From: Bin80 sp965261255
GTDB lineage: Bacteria > Bacteroidota > Rhodothermia > Rhodothermales > Bin80
Length of the DNA stretch: 64,000 nucleotides
NCBI GenBank assembly: GCA_965261255.1
Contig: CBDHCQ010000004.1
Span: forward strand, 744,001 to 808,000
Direction of reading: 5' to 3'
The notes beneath the pieces are model-generated. The model was not told the DNA's origin, searched no databases, and saw nothing but the letters and a program-made list of their open reading frames with translations. A program made the position numbers and the translations under genes. Each line of letters begins with the position of its first letter. Position 1 is the stretch's first letter. Shown in pieces: positions 26,357 through 35,609 of this stretch.

Positions 26357-29300
26357 TTAATCGCTTACACTCACATCAATTACGACAACAAAGATCTTAT
26401 TGCGGAGTGGCGGATCAAGGTGCTGTTCTAGTAGGCTCCTTAATTCTTCTGGGCTACCTGGGATGCCATAGGAACGTGAGGTTCTCCTCGTATATGTATG
26501 ATCTGTGCCAAGCCACAAGACCAAGTAGATACCATAACCATCAGCTTTTGGGTCTCGCGTGTATTTCGGTACGAGTTGTTTAGTAATTCCATGCCAAATT
26601 TCGGGATGTGAGTTTTTCTTGATTTCTATCGGAATCGAGAACTGAGGACTGTAGGAAACACGGATATCCGCTCTTTTGCCTTCTGCGTATTGCCCTTCTG
26701 GCTGTGCATCAATTTGGTACTGCCTGAGCATTTCTTTCAGATCTGATAACAGTGCATCACGGCAATCATTTTCATGCTTAGGTTTTTCGGGTTTTCTAGA
26801 CCCAGGATCTAAGTACCAGTATTGTCGCCAGTCGTTGGTTTCTGCGTTACGTATGCGGTTCCCCAGTTTTCCAAGGATATCGACGATTATTCCGGCCAGG
26901 TCGGCAGCATTTGAAGGGGGGCCATTCTGCAGAGTCCCCTGAATTTGTGCCAGGCTGAGATCCTGCCGTCTGTCTGCGCGGCGTAGCCGTGCTTGTACTT
27001 CCTGCCATTTCGAAATCTCATGTTTCCATACAGCCAAGCTGGAATCAGAAGCCAGCAAGTCAAATACATTGGCTGTATCATCGTCGCTACGTCGAGCAAG
27101 CTCCTGAAGCCAAGAAGTCATAAGTGTCAGCAATTTACGACTCGCTATCTGTTCAGCACTTATACGGCCCGCGCGTTTTCGATACTTGGGAAGCTGAACT
27201 CGTCTTCCGAGTTCTTGAATGAGTCGGGAAATGTCTTCGGTGCGCCACTCGTTGAGGTTTTGTAGGATGGATTGCGTTTGGCTATCCCGGACAAGGAAGC
27301 CCAATACATGATGCAGGCGAGATTCGTCTTTACCGGCAAGGAAATCTATCAAGCGAGGAAGGCAGTGATCTCTGGCAACAAACAACCCCGTACAAAGCCA
27401 TAGGGCGCGCTGGCCTATGTCCATACTCTTGCGTTGTAGCCGTTTTAGGGTAATCTTCCGCAATTCTTCGGCTGATGTACCGTGGGCCAGAAGAGTACTC
27501 CAGAGGACAACACGAAGAGACTCCAATTGCGGAGCGTTACATCTGGTAGGAAAAACGTTGAACATCCGGCTCACAGCAAGCTTTGTCACGGAGTCATATG
27601 CCGGGTCAGAAGCCATCTTAAAAAGATGTTCATTCGGCGGGAATTTAGCACGAACACAGGCGACATGTATTGCAACCAGCGAATCAGCTACAATCTCTGG
27701 ATAGGAGGTTAGCGCGTGTTTGTACCATGATGGGAGGTCTGCATCCGTATTTGGAAAAGCAACATGCTGGCGGGGCAGGTTTGTAACAAAATAAAATCCA
27801 AGTGCCCGACGCCTTCCTTTTTCGCACAGGCGACTTAGTACATTCTCATCTTCCTCCTCCATTCCGGCCAGAAAGGGGCGAGCAAAATACGACCTCTTAC
27901 TATTCTCGTGGAGTCGCGCTATCTCGTCAAGGTCCGGTAGATCGTTGCGGTCTAACAGACTGCGAAACCCTGAGATCGCTGCCTGCACGAGACTCTTGTC
28001 ACCATCCAGATAGGACTCGAAATAAGTCTGCTGATTGCCATCAATCGTTATACGTCCATGAAAATAAATGCGCGCGAGTTCGTCAAGTAGCCCGGGCTCG
28101 CAGTGCCCTTCTGCTAAATGGGTTTGTTGTCTCCGTATATACTCAAGCTCTTTTTGTTTCCGTTTGCGGAAGGTAGCCCCGATTTTGGCTTGCTCTTTTT
28201 TCCATTCAGCCTCCTCCAACTCAGACCGTGTTCTGCTCTTCAGACGGTCGGAGTTCCATTCCATTAGACCGACTGCTCCCGATACGGCCCGTGCCACCTC
28301 GTCGTCAGATAGAGCCGGTTCCCAGCCGTCCTCTTCTCGAATTGACCACCATGCAAGCTCCTTTGCTATCTTTGGACGCGAATCCCAGAGCTCTTCTGCG
28401 CGGGTAAGACACCATGAACGAAATCCAACAGGTGTGTTTAGGCCCATAAATTTTAGCCCCGTTATCTTATTGAGCAACCTGTCTCCGATCTTGGATTCTA
28501 GCTCGGTTAATTCACGCTCGATGAGTTCATACTGGATGTTCCTTCGTTCACCTAGCCAGTCGAGAATTGCGGCACTCGCTTTAGCATTATTATATCCACC
28601 ATATGCGTGTGTTGAGTCGTGCACCGGGATTAGTTCATACGAGGAATGATCAAATTTGACTAGTTTGAACCATCGGTATAACTCTGAAAGATCCAGCCTA
28701 TCTCCGAATAAGTCCAATCCTCGTGCCAAGAGAATGAGTACGGTATCCGCTATTCTGAGGCTGGCCAATTTTGGGACGACTGCAGAAGCGCGGTCACAAA
28801 GAGAGTCCAACAATTCTTTGATTTGCTCCTTCGTTGACTTGTCTGCGAGGTTTGTAAAAAAAAGTTTGTAGACATAACCGGGTGCTGCCGGTCCGGTTAC
28901 GAGATGACTCCATACTTCTGTGGGTTTCAACGCACTTGGATACGAGAGATCTAGTGCAGTTCCCATCAAATCATTCTTCTCATCGGGTAACCGGTTTTCT
29001 TCCAAATCTTTGATAAGTTCTCGCATGGTAGCGCTACGATCCGGCTTTTCAACGAGAACCAGATCCAGAGTACGAAGTGCTTGGCGGCGAATATCTATCG
29101 CCCAAGTAGGATCGTAGATGATCTTTAACAAGTTGTTGCGATCAAGTTCTACATGCACATCTACATTGGAATTGCAATCTCGAGCCGTATCAGAGTATGT
29201 TTGTGAAACACCGCAAAGAAGCCAATAAACAAGAGTCTGTCTGTTCTCTGACCGGATAGGCGAATTTGACAATTCCCATACGGTCAACCTCCCTTGGTCT

Positions 29301-30532
29301 CCGGCTAAGGCGCCGAGGCAGGCTGCAGAAGGTTGGGAACTTACGAGATGGGCATTTTGCTCAAGTCCCGCAAGTAGTGCTTTCCGATCTTCTGGACGAA
29401 AGTTGCTCGCGTCGCCGTTGAAAGCTATGGCAATTGGATCTGCTTTAATCAAGCGTTTTCTTGTCTCGGGTGCTAACGCAGCCAGCCAGCCAGCCAGTCC
29501 CCGAAGGTCGGGCAAGGGAATTCCATCGTGGCCCATGAGAAGAGCGAATACGCGTTGAATCATCAGACCATCCTGAATTTTCTCGGCTAAGTATTTTGCG
29601 CCGAGAAACTCAACCAGCAGTCGATGGATTGGCGTTCGGCAGCGAAGATTGCCTCTGAAAAGGCTTGAATCAAAAGCTTCCCGAAGGGCAGAACGCTCCC
29701 CATAGTCTACATCTCGCAAAGAGAGAACCTCAGGATCGTTTGTATTATCTACTGACCAGGCAGTTTTATTTGCAAACAGCATGAGTGCGGAAAGTTGGCC
29801 GGCTGCGCTGAGGACTGCTTGCAGGGAGGGCAGTTGTGCATCGAATGAGCGGACATCACGGTATTCGGAGTTCTGTTCACTGACAAGTACACGACAGGCG
29901 TTCTCGAATGTCTCGCTCGGGTTGTCGGGCCAGCCACCAGTTTCGACGGATATTAGTAGCAAGTCAAGTAACTGTGGATTGAAAAGAAAGGCCTCCATAC
30001 CGTGCTCATAGGCTTGCAAAATGAATTCATTCGCATCCTCTCTCTTTGGGAAAATAATCTGCCGAACATTGTCATGATTCAGCGGATTTAGTTCTACGAC
30101 CGGGATTACCTCGGAGCCTGTGAGCGAGGAGAGTGCTCGCAGATCTCTGTTTCCTAGCCAGCTACCGGCGCGGCATGAGAGACGGAACCGGGGTTTGCCC
30201 AAGGCTTCGAGATGGGTGATGATTTTGTCCAGTGCAGCCATTGGATCTCCCCCACCAATACGTACCTCGTCCAGCCCGTCAATGAACAGTGGGCCTTCGC
30301 GCCACTCGGGATGGTGTTCAGGATTGTGCCTGATAAAATATCGTGCGGAAATGGGATCTTCGGCACCAATTCGGTTAGCTTCTTCAGTAAAACAGGTACT
30401 CTTTCCCATACCCGGTTCCCCTAATAGTACATAGCCATGGTTAGAGTCAAAGTCGCTTAATGATGACTTCTCTTGTCCGAAACGGTGGTCCTCCATTGGC
30501 TTAACCACACTGACAGTACGCTCGTTAGTCAT
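26357..30532 (-). CDS. Large NACHT-like STAND NTPase with C-terminal PD-(D/E)XK nuclease domain (cassette B, gene 2)
   Basis: 1391 residues from the ATG at 30532, which overlaps the upstream stop by four bases (ATGA); an ATG two codons earlier at 30538 is also possible. Walker A GEPGMGKST (38-46), Walker B LFIDGLDE (82-89), then LNPLNHDNV and the same helical-repeat body and coiled coil as cassette A. The C-terminal nuclease-like core has D1289 in ADIRVS, E1303-x-K1305 in IPIEIKK, and QLVPKY. By eye about half the residues match cassette A in the first 220 positions, with motifs strictly kept, so the copies are old paralogues or independently acquired homologues rather than a recent duplication. 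Confidence 0.8.
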   Translation of the reverse strand: MTNERTVSVVKPMEDHRFGQEKSSLSDFDSNHGYVLLGEPGMGKSTCFTEEANRIGAEDPISARYFIRHNPEHHPEWREGPLFIDGLDEVRIGGGDPMAALDKIITHLEALGKPRFRLSCRAGSWLGNRDLRALSSLTGSEVIPVVELNPLNHDNVRQIIFPKREDANEFILQAYEHGMEAFLFNPQLLDLLLISVETGGWPDNPSETFENACRVLVSEQNSEYRDVRSFDAQLPSLQAVLSAAGQLSALMLFANKTAWSVDNTNDPEVLSLRDVDYGERSALREAFDSSLFRGNLRCRTPIHRLLVEFLGAKYLAEKIQDGLMIQRVFALLMGHDGIPLPDLRGLAGWLAALAPETRKRLIKADPIAIAFNGDASNFRPEDRKALLAGLEQNAHLVSSQPSAACLGALAGDQGRLTVWELSNSPIRSENRQTLVYWLLCGVSQTYSDTARDCNSNVDVHVELDRNNLLKIIYDPTWAIDIRRQALRTLDLVLVEKPDRSATMRELIKDLEENRLPDEKNDLMGTALDLSYPSALKPTEVWSHLVTGPAAPGYVYKLFFTNLADKSTKEQIKELLDSLCDRASAVVPKLASLRIADTVLILLARGLDLFGDRLDLSELYRWFKLVKFDHSSYELIPVHDSTHAYGGYNNAKASAAILDWLGERRNIQYELIERELTELESKIGDRLLNKITGLKFMGLNTPVGFRSWCLTRAEELWDSRPKIAKELAWWSIREEDGWEPALSDDEVARAVSGAVGLMEWNSDRLKSRTRSELEEAEWKKEQAKIGATFRKRKQKELEYIRRQQTHLAEGHCEPGLLDELARIYFHGRITIDGNQQTYFESYLDGDKSLVQAAISGFRSLLDRNDLPDLDEIARLHENSKRSYFARPFLAGMEEEDENVLSRLCEKGRRRALGFYFVTNLPRQHVAFPNTDADLPSWYKHALTSYPEIVADSLVAIHVACVRAKFPPNEHLFKMASDPAYDSVTKLAVSRMFNVFPTRCNAPQLESLRVVLWSTLLAHGTSAEELRKITLKRLQRKSMDIGQRALWLCTGLFVARDHCLPRLIDFLAGKDESRLHHVLGFLVRDSQTQSILQNLNEWRTEDISRLIQELGRRVQLPKYRKRAGRISAEQIASRKLLTLMTSWLQELARRSDDDTANVFDLLASDSSLAVWKHEISKWQEVQARLRRADRRQDLSLAQIQGTLQNGPPSNAADLAGIIVDILGKLGNRIRNAETNDWRQYWYLDPGSRKPEKPKHENDCRDALLSDLKEMLRQYQIDAQPEGQYAEGKRADIRVSYSPQFSIPIEIKKNSHPEIWHGITKQLVPKYTRDPKADGYGIYLVLWLGTDHTYTRRTSRSYGIPGSPEELRSLLEQHLDPPLRNKIFVVVIDVSVSD

Positions 30533-31815
30533 ACGCATAGTTCCTCAATCCATTCTTCCGTGCTGAGCAGAAAGAAATCCTTTAATGGAATACTGCTTGG
30601 CCCGACCACCATGGTCTTGGCCGTTGGGAAACGTGCTTCGAATTCCTTCATGCCTTGACGTGACCGTAAGCCTCCGCTCTTTACTTCTATGCCTAGCAGA
30701 TGGGGGCCACGTGCAATCACATAATCAACCTCATGTGGAGGATCACGCCAAAAATGAATTCGTGTTGAGACATCCCTCGTGTTATATAGATGCGCGCCTA
30801 CGGCACTTTCTACGATGCGGCCCCAGAAGGACCGGTCGGCCTGTGTCTCCTGCAGCGAGTAGCCAGGAGGAGCCGTCATGAGCGCTGTATTCAATACGTT
30901 AAGTTTGGGAGAAGATGCCCTACCAAAATGAGGAGCTGGTGTATACCTGGATAGAGCCGTCACTAGCCCTGCATCGGACAATAAATCTAGGTAACGTGCA
31001 ATAGTCGTTGTATTACCTGCGTCCTGGAGTTGGCCAAGGAGCTTGTTGTAAGATATAAGCTGCCCAGAATAGTACGGTGCCAGATCAATTAATTGGCGCA
31101 TTAGGGCAGGTTTATGGACACGTTCGAGTCCGACGATATCCCGGTCTATGACAGGCCTTAAGATTGAGGTCTGGATGTATCTTCGCCATCTAGTCAGTCT
31201 GGCAGATTTAGGCCCGCCAAACAAGGCACCGGGATAGCCACCAAAAAACATATATTCCTCAATTGTTAATCCGAATACCTGCGTCATTTCCCAAAAGGTC
31301 CAGTGGGTGATTGGTAAGGATTCAAACCGACCAACCAAACTTTCGTGAACTCCGGTTAACATTCGCCAGGAAGCTGAGCCCAAAATCACGACTTGGAGGA
31401 GGTAATCCTCCCGTCGATCTCTGTCCCAGAGCCCTTTCACGAGGTTTGACCAGCGTGAAATCAACTGAATTTCATCCAGGAAAAGCACTAGTCCTCGTTT
31501 TGACTGGAGGGATGCAAGACGAGCATGCTCCCATAAATTGATAAGTGTCTCGCCGTCGGGCCGAGCCCCAATCATTGGGGGAGTAGGAGCACCCCTAACA
31601 CTAGGCGGACGAGGTATAACAGAGTTAGGGTCATCCATAGGAATGTACCAACACGGAAATCCCAATCTGGTCAACTTTTGATGTGCCTGAATAGCGACCG
31701 TCGTTTTACCAGTTTGTCGAGGGCCGGTCATGGCGATAATGCGTTTGCTTGGATTATCTAAGATCAGTTCAAGCAAGTGTTCAACCTGCGGACGATGATA
31801 GGGCTGTATTGACAT
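30529..31815 (-). CDS. AAA ATPase with DUF4143-type C-terminal nuclease-like domain (cassette B, gene 1)
   Basis: 428 residues from the ATG at 31815, exactly the length of the cassette A homologue; a start at 31848 would add 11 residues with no counterpart there. Walker A GPRQTGKTT (31-39), Walker B VLFLDEIQ, GSASWRM, FFGGYPGA, a winged-helix-like segment, then D364 in EVDYVI and E377-x-K379 in GIEVKSG at the same positions as in copy A. It precedes and overlaps the NACHT-like gene by 4 bases. Two small dyads lie just upstream, so expression is probably regulated. Confidence 0.85.
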   Translation of the reverse strand: MSIQPYHRPQVEHLLELILDNPSKRIIAMTGPRQTGKTTVAIQAHQKLTRLGFPCWYIPMDDPNSVIPRPPSVRGAPTPPMIGARPDGETLINLWEHARLASLQSKRGLVLFLDEIQLISRWSNLVKGLWDRDRREDYLLQVVILGSASWRMLTGVHESLVGRFESLPITHWTFWEMTQVFGLTIEEYMFFGGYPGALFGGPKSARLTRWRRYIQTSILRPVIDRDIVGLERVHKPALMRQLIDLAPYYSGQLISYNKLLGQLQDAGNTTTIARYLDLLSDAGLVTALSRYTPAPHFGRASSPKLNVLNTALMTAPPGYSLQETQADRSFWGRIVESAVGAHLYNTRDVSTRIHFWRDPPHEVDYVIARGPHLLGIEVKSGGLRSRQGMKEFEARFPTAKTMVVGPSSIPLKDFFLLSTEEWIEELCV

Positions 31816-31826
31816 TATACTTAAAT

Positions 31827-31864
31827 GTAAAGTTTTACTCAATGACATACCTCAATGAATTGAG
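31827..31864. promoter_or_regulatory. Dyad elements upstream of cassette B
   Basis: GTAAA-gt-TTTAC (31827-31838) and CTCAAT-ga-ATTGAG (31851-31864) are short inverted repeats 11 to 49 bases upstream of the preferred ATG. They differ in sequence from the dyad of cassette A but occupy the same kind of position. Regulatory role inferred. Confidence 0.35.
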
Positions 31865-32046
31865 ATAGTTTCTTCTATGTGGTGAATCACAGTCCGACTG
31901 GGTTTCGTCAACCCATATTTGCATCACTGTAGTCAGTTTTAATTTGATCCCCACTACACCTTGATATGGATCCGGGGGGATGATGACACGATTAATTCCC
32001 AACACCGTCAGCACATCGTAGCGTACAGTTCCATGAAAAATGATTC

Positions 32047-32250
32047 TTAGCGACAACGAAACGTGCCGTACTTCAGACGCACATGCTCAACGAAGCCGTG
32101 GAGCTCTTTGGGCGGCCATGTTGCAAATTCCGTTTTATAACAGGAACGGCGGGTGTCAGAATCATAGACACATGCTACAATCGTGTCACGGTGAACATCC
32201 AGTCCAAGCAAGTAACGCGTCCAACTAGAAGCATTAGATGTTTGAGAGTG
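32047..32250 (-). pseudogene. IS110-family transposase remnant (N-terminal part)
   Basis: The frame reads YLLGLDVHRDTIVACVYDSD and continues to FATWPPKELHGFVEH, matching the start of IS110 DEDD transposases (GIDVHKDTIVA, first catalytic Asp, then a helix with L..L..W/H). It stops after about 55 homologous residues, and the rest of the transposase, including the second catalytic region, is missing. It lies upstream of cassette B on the same strand. Confidence 0.65.
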
Positions 32251-32367
32251 TATGCTGCCCCGAACTAGGTAATCTGCCATCCGATGATATCTTCTCAATT
32301 CAACGGAATCTCGTAGATTTACCTGCGCGTATCTTGGGTTTTGATTCACCATAGCGGTATCCATCAA

Positions 32368-35300
32368 ATGTCATTCAACTACACAATGCGGGTTGTTTTG
32401 GGGTCTTTAATGTTGGTCTTTTTTTGGCCTACAGCAGGATCTGCGCAGCCTTATGACACCACTTATTATAACGCACTGGATTTTCGCAGCATAGGGCCTT
32501 ATAGAGGTGGTCGCTCAGCGACGGTTACAGGAGTTCCAGGGCAGCCCACGAAAGCATATTTCGGTGCGACCGGTGGAGGGGTCTGGAAATCTGCAACGGG
32601 AGGTTCCTCGTGGGAAAATATATCGGATGGCTACTTCGGGGGAAGCATCGGCGCAGTTGCAGTCAGTACCTGGGACCCTAATGTCATTTATGTCGGCGGT
32701 GGAGAAAAGACAGTGCGTGGGAATGTATCGCACGGCTATGGTATATACAAATCACTTGATGCGGGCCGTACCTGGGAACATAAGGGGCTCTCTGATAGCC
32801 ATCGGATTCCACGGATTCGTATCCATCCACGCAATCCAGATCACGTATATGCTGCCGTGATGGGTCACTTGTCCGGTCCAAATGATGAACGTGGCATTTA
32901 CAGGTCAATGGACGGCGGGGAGTCCTGGGAAAGGATTTTGTTTATCAGTGACGAAGTTGGCTTTGTGGATCTTGTGATGGACCCAACTAATCCGAGAGTC
33001 CTGTACGCTAGCGCATGGCGTGTTATCCGGACACCATATAGCCTGGAAAGTGGAGGTGAGGGTAGCGGGATATGGAAGTCAACCGATGGAGGGGACACAT
33101 GGTCAGAAGTCACCGGGCAGGATAACGGCTTGCCAAGCGGAACACTGGGCATCAGTGGTATTGCTATTTCCCCGGTTAACCCGGACAGAATATGGGTCAT
33201 CATTGAGGCTGCCGAAGGTGGCGTGTTCAGGTCTGATAATGGAGGCGAAACGTGGCGAAAGATAAATGATGATCGTAATCTGCGGCAGCGTGCCTGGTAC
33301 TACACACGTATTTATGCAGACACCGCCAACGAGGATGTGGTTTATGTCCTAAACGTTCAGTTTTGGCGATCCAAGGACGGAGGTAGCACTTATTCTAGTA
33401 TCTCAACACCCCATGGAGATCATCATGACCTGTGGATTGATCCCGACGACTCCAATCACCTCATCATCGCCGACGATGGGGGTGCTCAGGTAAGCTTTGA
33501 CGCCGGGGACAATTGGAGTACATATTACAATCAGCCCACAGCTCAATTCTATCGTGTTACGACGGACAATCATTTTCCATATCGCATTTTGGGTGCACAG
33601 CAGGATAACTCGACCGTACGTATACTGCATACCTCCAATGGTCTGAATGAACGGGAATGGGAGCCTACCGCGGGAGGTGAGAGTGGCTGGTTGGCTCCCA
33701 AACCGGACAACCCACAGATTGTCTACGGAGGATCATACGGAGGCTATTTGACGCGGGTTGATCATGATACCGGTGAGCGTCGAGCCGTAAACGTGTACCC
33801 CGACAATCCGATGGGACACGGTGCGGAGGGAATGAAATACCGATTTCAATGGAATTTCCCCATACTGTTTTCAATGCACGATTACAATGTGCTTTATGCA
33901 GCGGGGAACCACCTCTTCCGCACCACCGACGAAGGACAATCCTGGGCAATGGTCAGCCCAGACCTGACACGTGCAGATTCTACAAAGCTTGGACCGAGTG
34001 GCGGACCTATTACGAAGGACAACACGGGAGTTGAATACTATGCCACAATCTTTACTGTTGCTGAGAGTCCTCATGATCCCCAGGTTCTCTGGGCCGGGTC
34101 TGATGATGGACTTGTTCATATCACCCGTGATGGTGGAGCCACCTGGGAGGACATAACCCCGGAAGGAATGCCGGAGTGGATGCAGATCAATGACTTAGTT
34201 GCTCATCCGACGATGGAGGGAGGGGCCTATTTTGCCGGTACACGATATAAGCTTGACGACTTCACACCATACATTTACAAGACAACCAATTATGGGGCAG
34301 GCTGGGAGTTGATTGTTGACGGTATTGACGAACAGCATTTTACCCGTGCCATTCAGCCGGATCCAGTGCGTCCGGGCCTCCTGTGGGCCGGGACCGAGTC
34401 AGGCTTGTACATCTCATTCAATGATGGAGAGAACTGGAGCCAATTCCAGCAGAATTTACCCGTCGTGCCGATCACGGACTTAGACTGGAAAGAGAATGAC
34501 CTGATCGTGGCTACACAGGGGCGCTCGTTCTGGGTGATGGATGATGTAACCCCATTGCATCAATTGTCCGATACAATGGCTTCCAAGTCGATGTGGCTGT
34601 ACGATTCAGCTCCGACCTGGCGAACTGGGGGAAGTGTTAGCCTGCGTTACTGGTTCAGAGAGGCACCGGATTCCAGCACCACCAAACTGAGGATTCTCGA
34701 ATCTGACGGTTCTACAATCAAGACCTTTACCGCAGAAGACGGAGATATTGACGTAGAGGCAGGGATGAATGTTTTCAGCTGGAACACCCGTTATGAGGAT
34801 GCTGAGTCATTCTCTGGACTCATCATGTGGTCGGGCAGTGTTCGAGGTCCCAGGGCGGCTCCCGGAACCTATCGTGCACGGCTCATCGCTGGCGATGACT
34901 CACTGGAAGTTACCTTTGAACTGCGCAAAGATCCCCGTTCAAGCGCAAGTGTAGCCGATTTGCAGGAGCAATTTGATTTTCTGATTGGAATAAGAGATAA
35001 GCTCACCGAGACCCATGAGGCGATAAAGGATATTCGTGAATTACGCACTCAGATTCAAAGAATTACCGGCAATTTGGGTGAGGAGCACGCGGCCATCACG
35101 GATTCCGCGAAAGCTCTAACCAATAAGATTACGGAGATTGAGGAGGAGCTTTATCAAACGAAAAATCAAAGCCGTCAGGATCCGCTGAACTTCCCGATCC
35201 GGTTGAACAATAAGTTAGCCGCTGTTGCGGGCAATGCTTCTATTGGAGATTTTCGCCCCACGGATCAAGCTGTAGAGGTACGCGACAATATTGTGATGCG

Positions 35301-35406
35301 TATTGATGCAGAATTGGAAAAATTACGGTCCATATTGGAGACAGACGTTCCCGCACTTAATGCAATGATCCGGCAAGCAAACATACCGGCTATTAGTTCA
35401 AATTAG
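32368..35406 (+). CDS. Exported BNR/Asp-box beta-propeller protein (sortilin/VPS10-like)
   Basis: 1012 residues from the ATG at 32368, which gives a short basic start, a hydrophobic signal and a GSAQP cleavage site. About ten Asp-box motifs of the S-x-D-G-G-x-T-W type are spread over residues 60-700 (SMDGGESWE, STDGGDTWS, SDNGGETWR, TRDGGATWE and others), forming one or two beta-propellers. The last 250 residues hold a beta-sandwich-like stretch (ILESDGSTIKTFTAEDG) and helical, coiled-coil-like segments. Proteins of this type are exported glycosidase- or peptidase-related propellers abundant in marine Bacteroidota; catalytic role unknown. It stands alone. Confidence 0.88.
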   Translation: MSFNYTMRVVLGSLMLVFFWPTAGSAQPYDTTYYNALDFRSIGPYRGGRSATVTGVPGQPTKAYFGATGGGVWKSATGGSSWENISDGYFGGSIGAVAVSTWDPNVIYVGGGEKTVRGNVSHGYGIYKSLDAGRTWEHKGLSDSHRIPRIRIHPRNPDHVYAAVMGHLSGPNDERGIYRSMDGGESWERILFISDEVGFVDLVMDPTNPRVLYASAWRVIRTPYSLESGGEGSGIWKSTDGGDTWSEVTGQDNGLPSGTLGISGIAISPVNPDRIWVIIEAAEGGVFRSDNGGETWRKINDDRNLRQRAWYYTRIYADTANEDVVYVLNVQFWRSKDGGSTYSSISTPHGDHHDLWIDPDDSNHLIIADDGGAQVSFDAGDNWSTYYNQPTAQFYRVTTDNHFPYRILGAQQDNSTVRILHTSNGLNEREWEPTAGGESGWLAPKPDNPQIVYGGSYGGYLTRVDHDTGERRAVNVYPDNPMGHGAEGMKYRFQWNFPILFSMHDYNVLYAAGNHLFRTTDEGQSWAMVSPDLTRADSTKLGPSGGPITKDNTGVEYYATIFTVAESPHDPQVLWAGSDDGLVHITRDGGATWEDITPEGMPEWMQINDLVAHPTMEGGAYFAGTRYKLDDFTPYIYKTTNYGAGWELIVDGIDEQHFTRAIQPDPVRPGLLWAGTESGLYISFNDGENWSQFQQNLPVVPITDLDWKENDLIVATQGRSFWVMDDVTPLHQLSDTMASKSMWLYDSAPTWRTGGSVSLRYWFREAPDSSTTKLRILESDGSTIKTFTAEDGDIDVEAGMNVFSWNTRYEDAESFSGLIMWSGSVRGPRAAPGTYRARLIAGDDSLEVTFELRKDPRSSASVADLQEQFDFLIGIRDKLTETHEAIKDIRELRTQIQRITGNLGEEHAAITDSAKALTNKITEIEEELYQTKNQSRQDPLNFPIRLNNKLAAVAGNASIGDFRPTDQAVEVRDNIVMRIDAELEKLRSILETDVPALNAMIRQANIPAISSN

Positions 35407-35609
35407 CGAGTAGCCGGACGTAAGTGGGTGAAAAATACCTGTGCCCCATGGGCAATACTGTGCACAGTTGCCCAAAGAAAATGTGTATCCATAATTAGGT
35501 AACGGCAGGCGCTGTGTTAGTTTTTTGTCCTATTGACAGAAAACCATGGTAGAATATGGAAAATATCCTCCACCAGGCCTGAATCCTCAGCACACTTCAT
35601 CTCGAGTGC

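Noticed and set aside
27802..28649. Rightward frames opposite the cassette B NACHT-like gene
   Set aside because: Antisense shadows with low-complexity Ser/Arg composition.
31835..32056. Frame following the IS110 fragment as a continuation of the transposase
   Set aside because: The residues do not match the next expected blocks of IS110 transposases.
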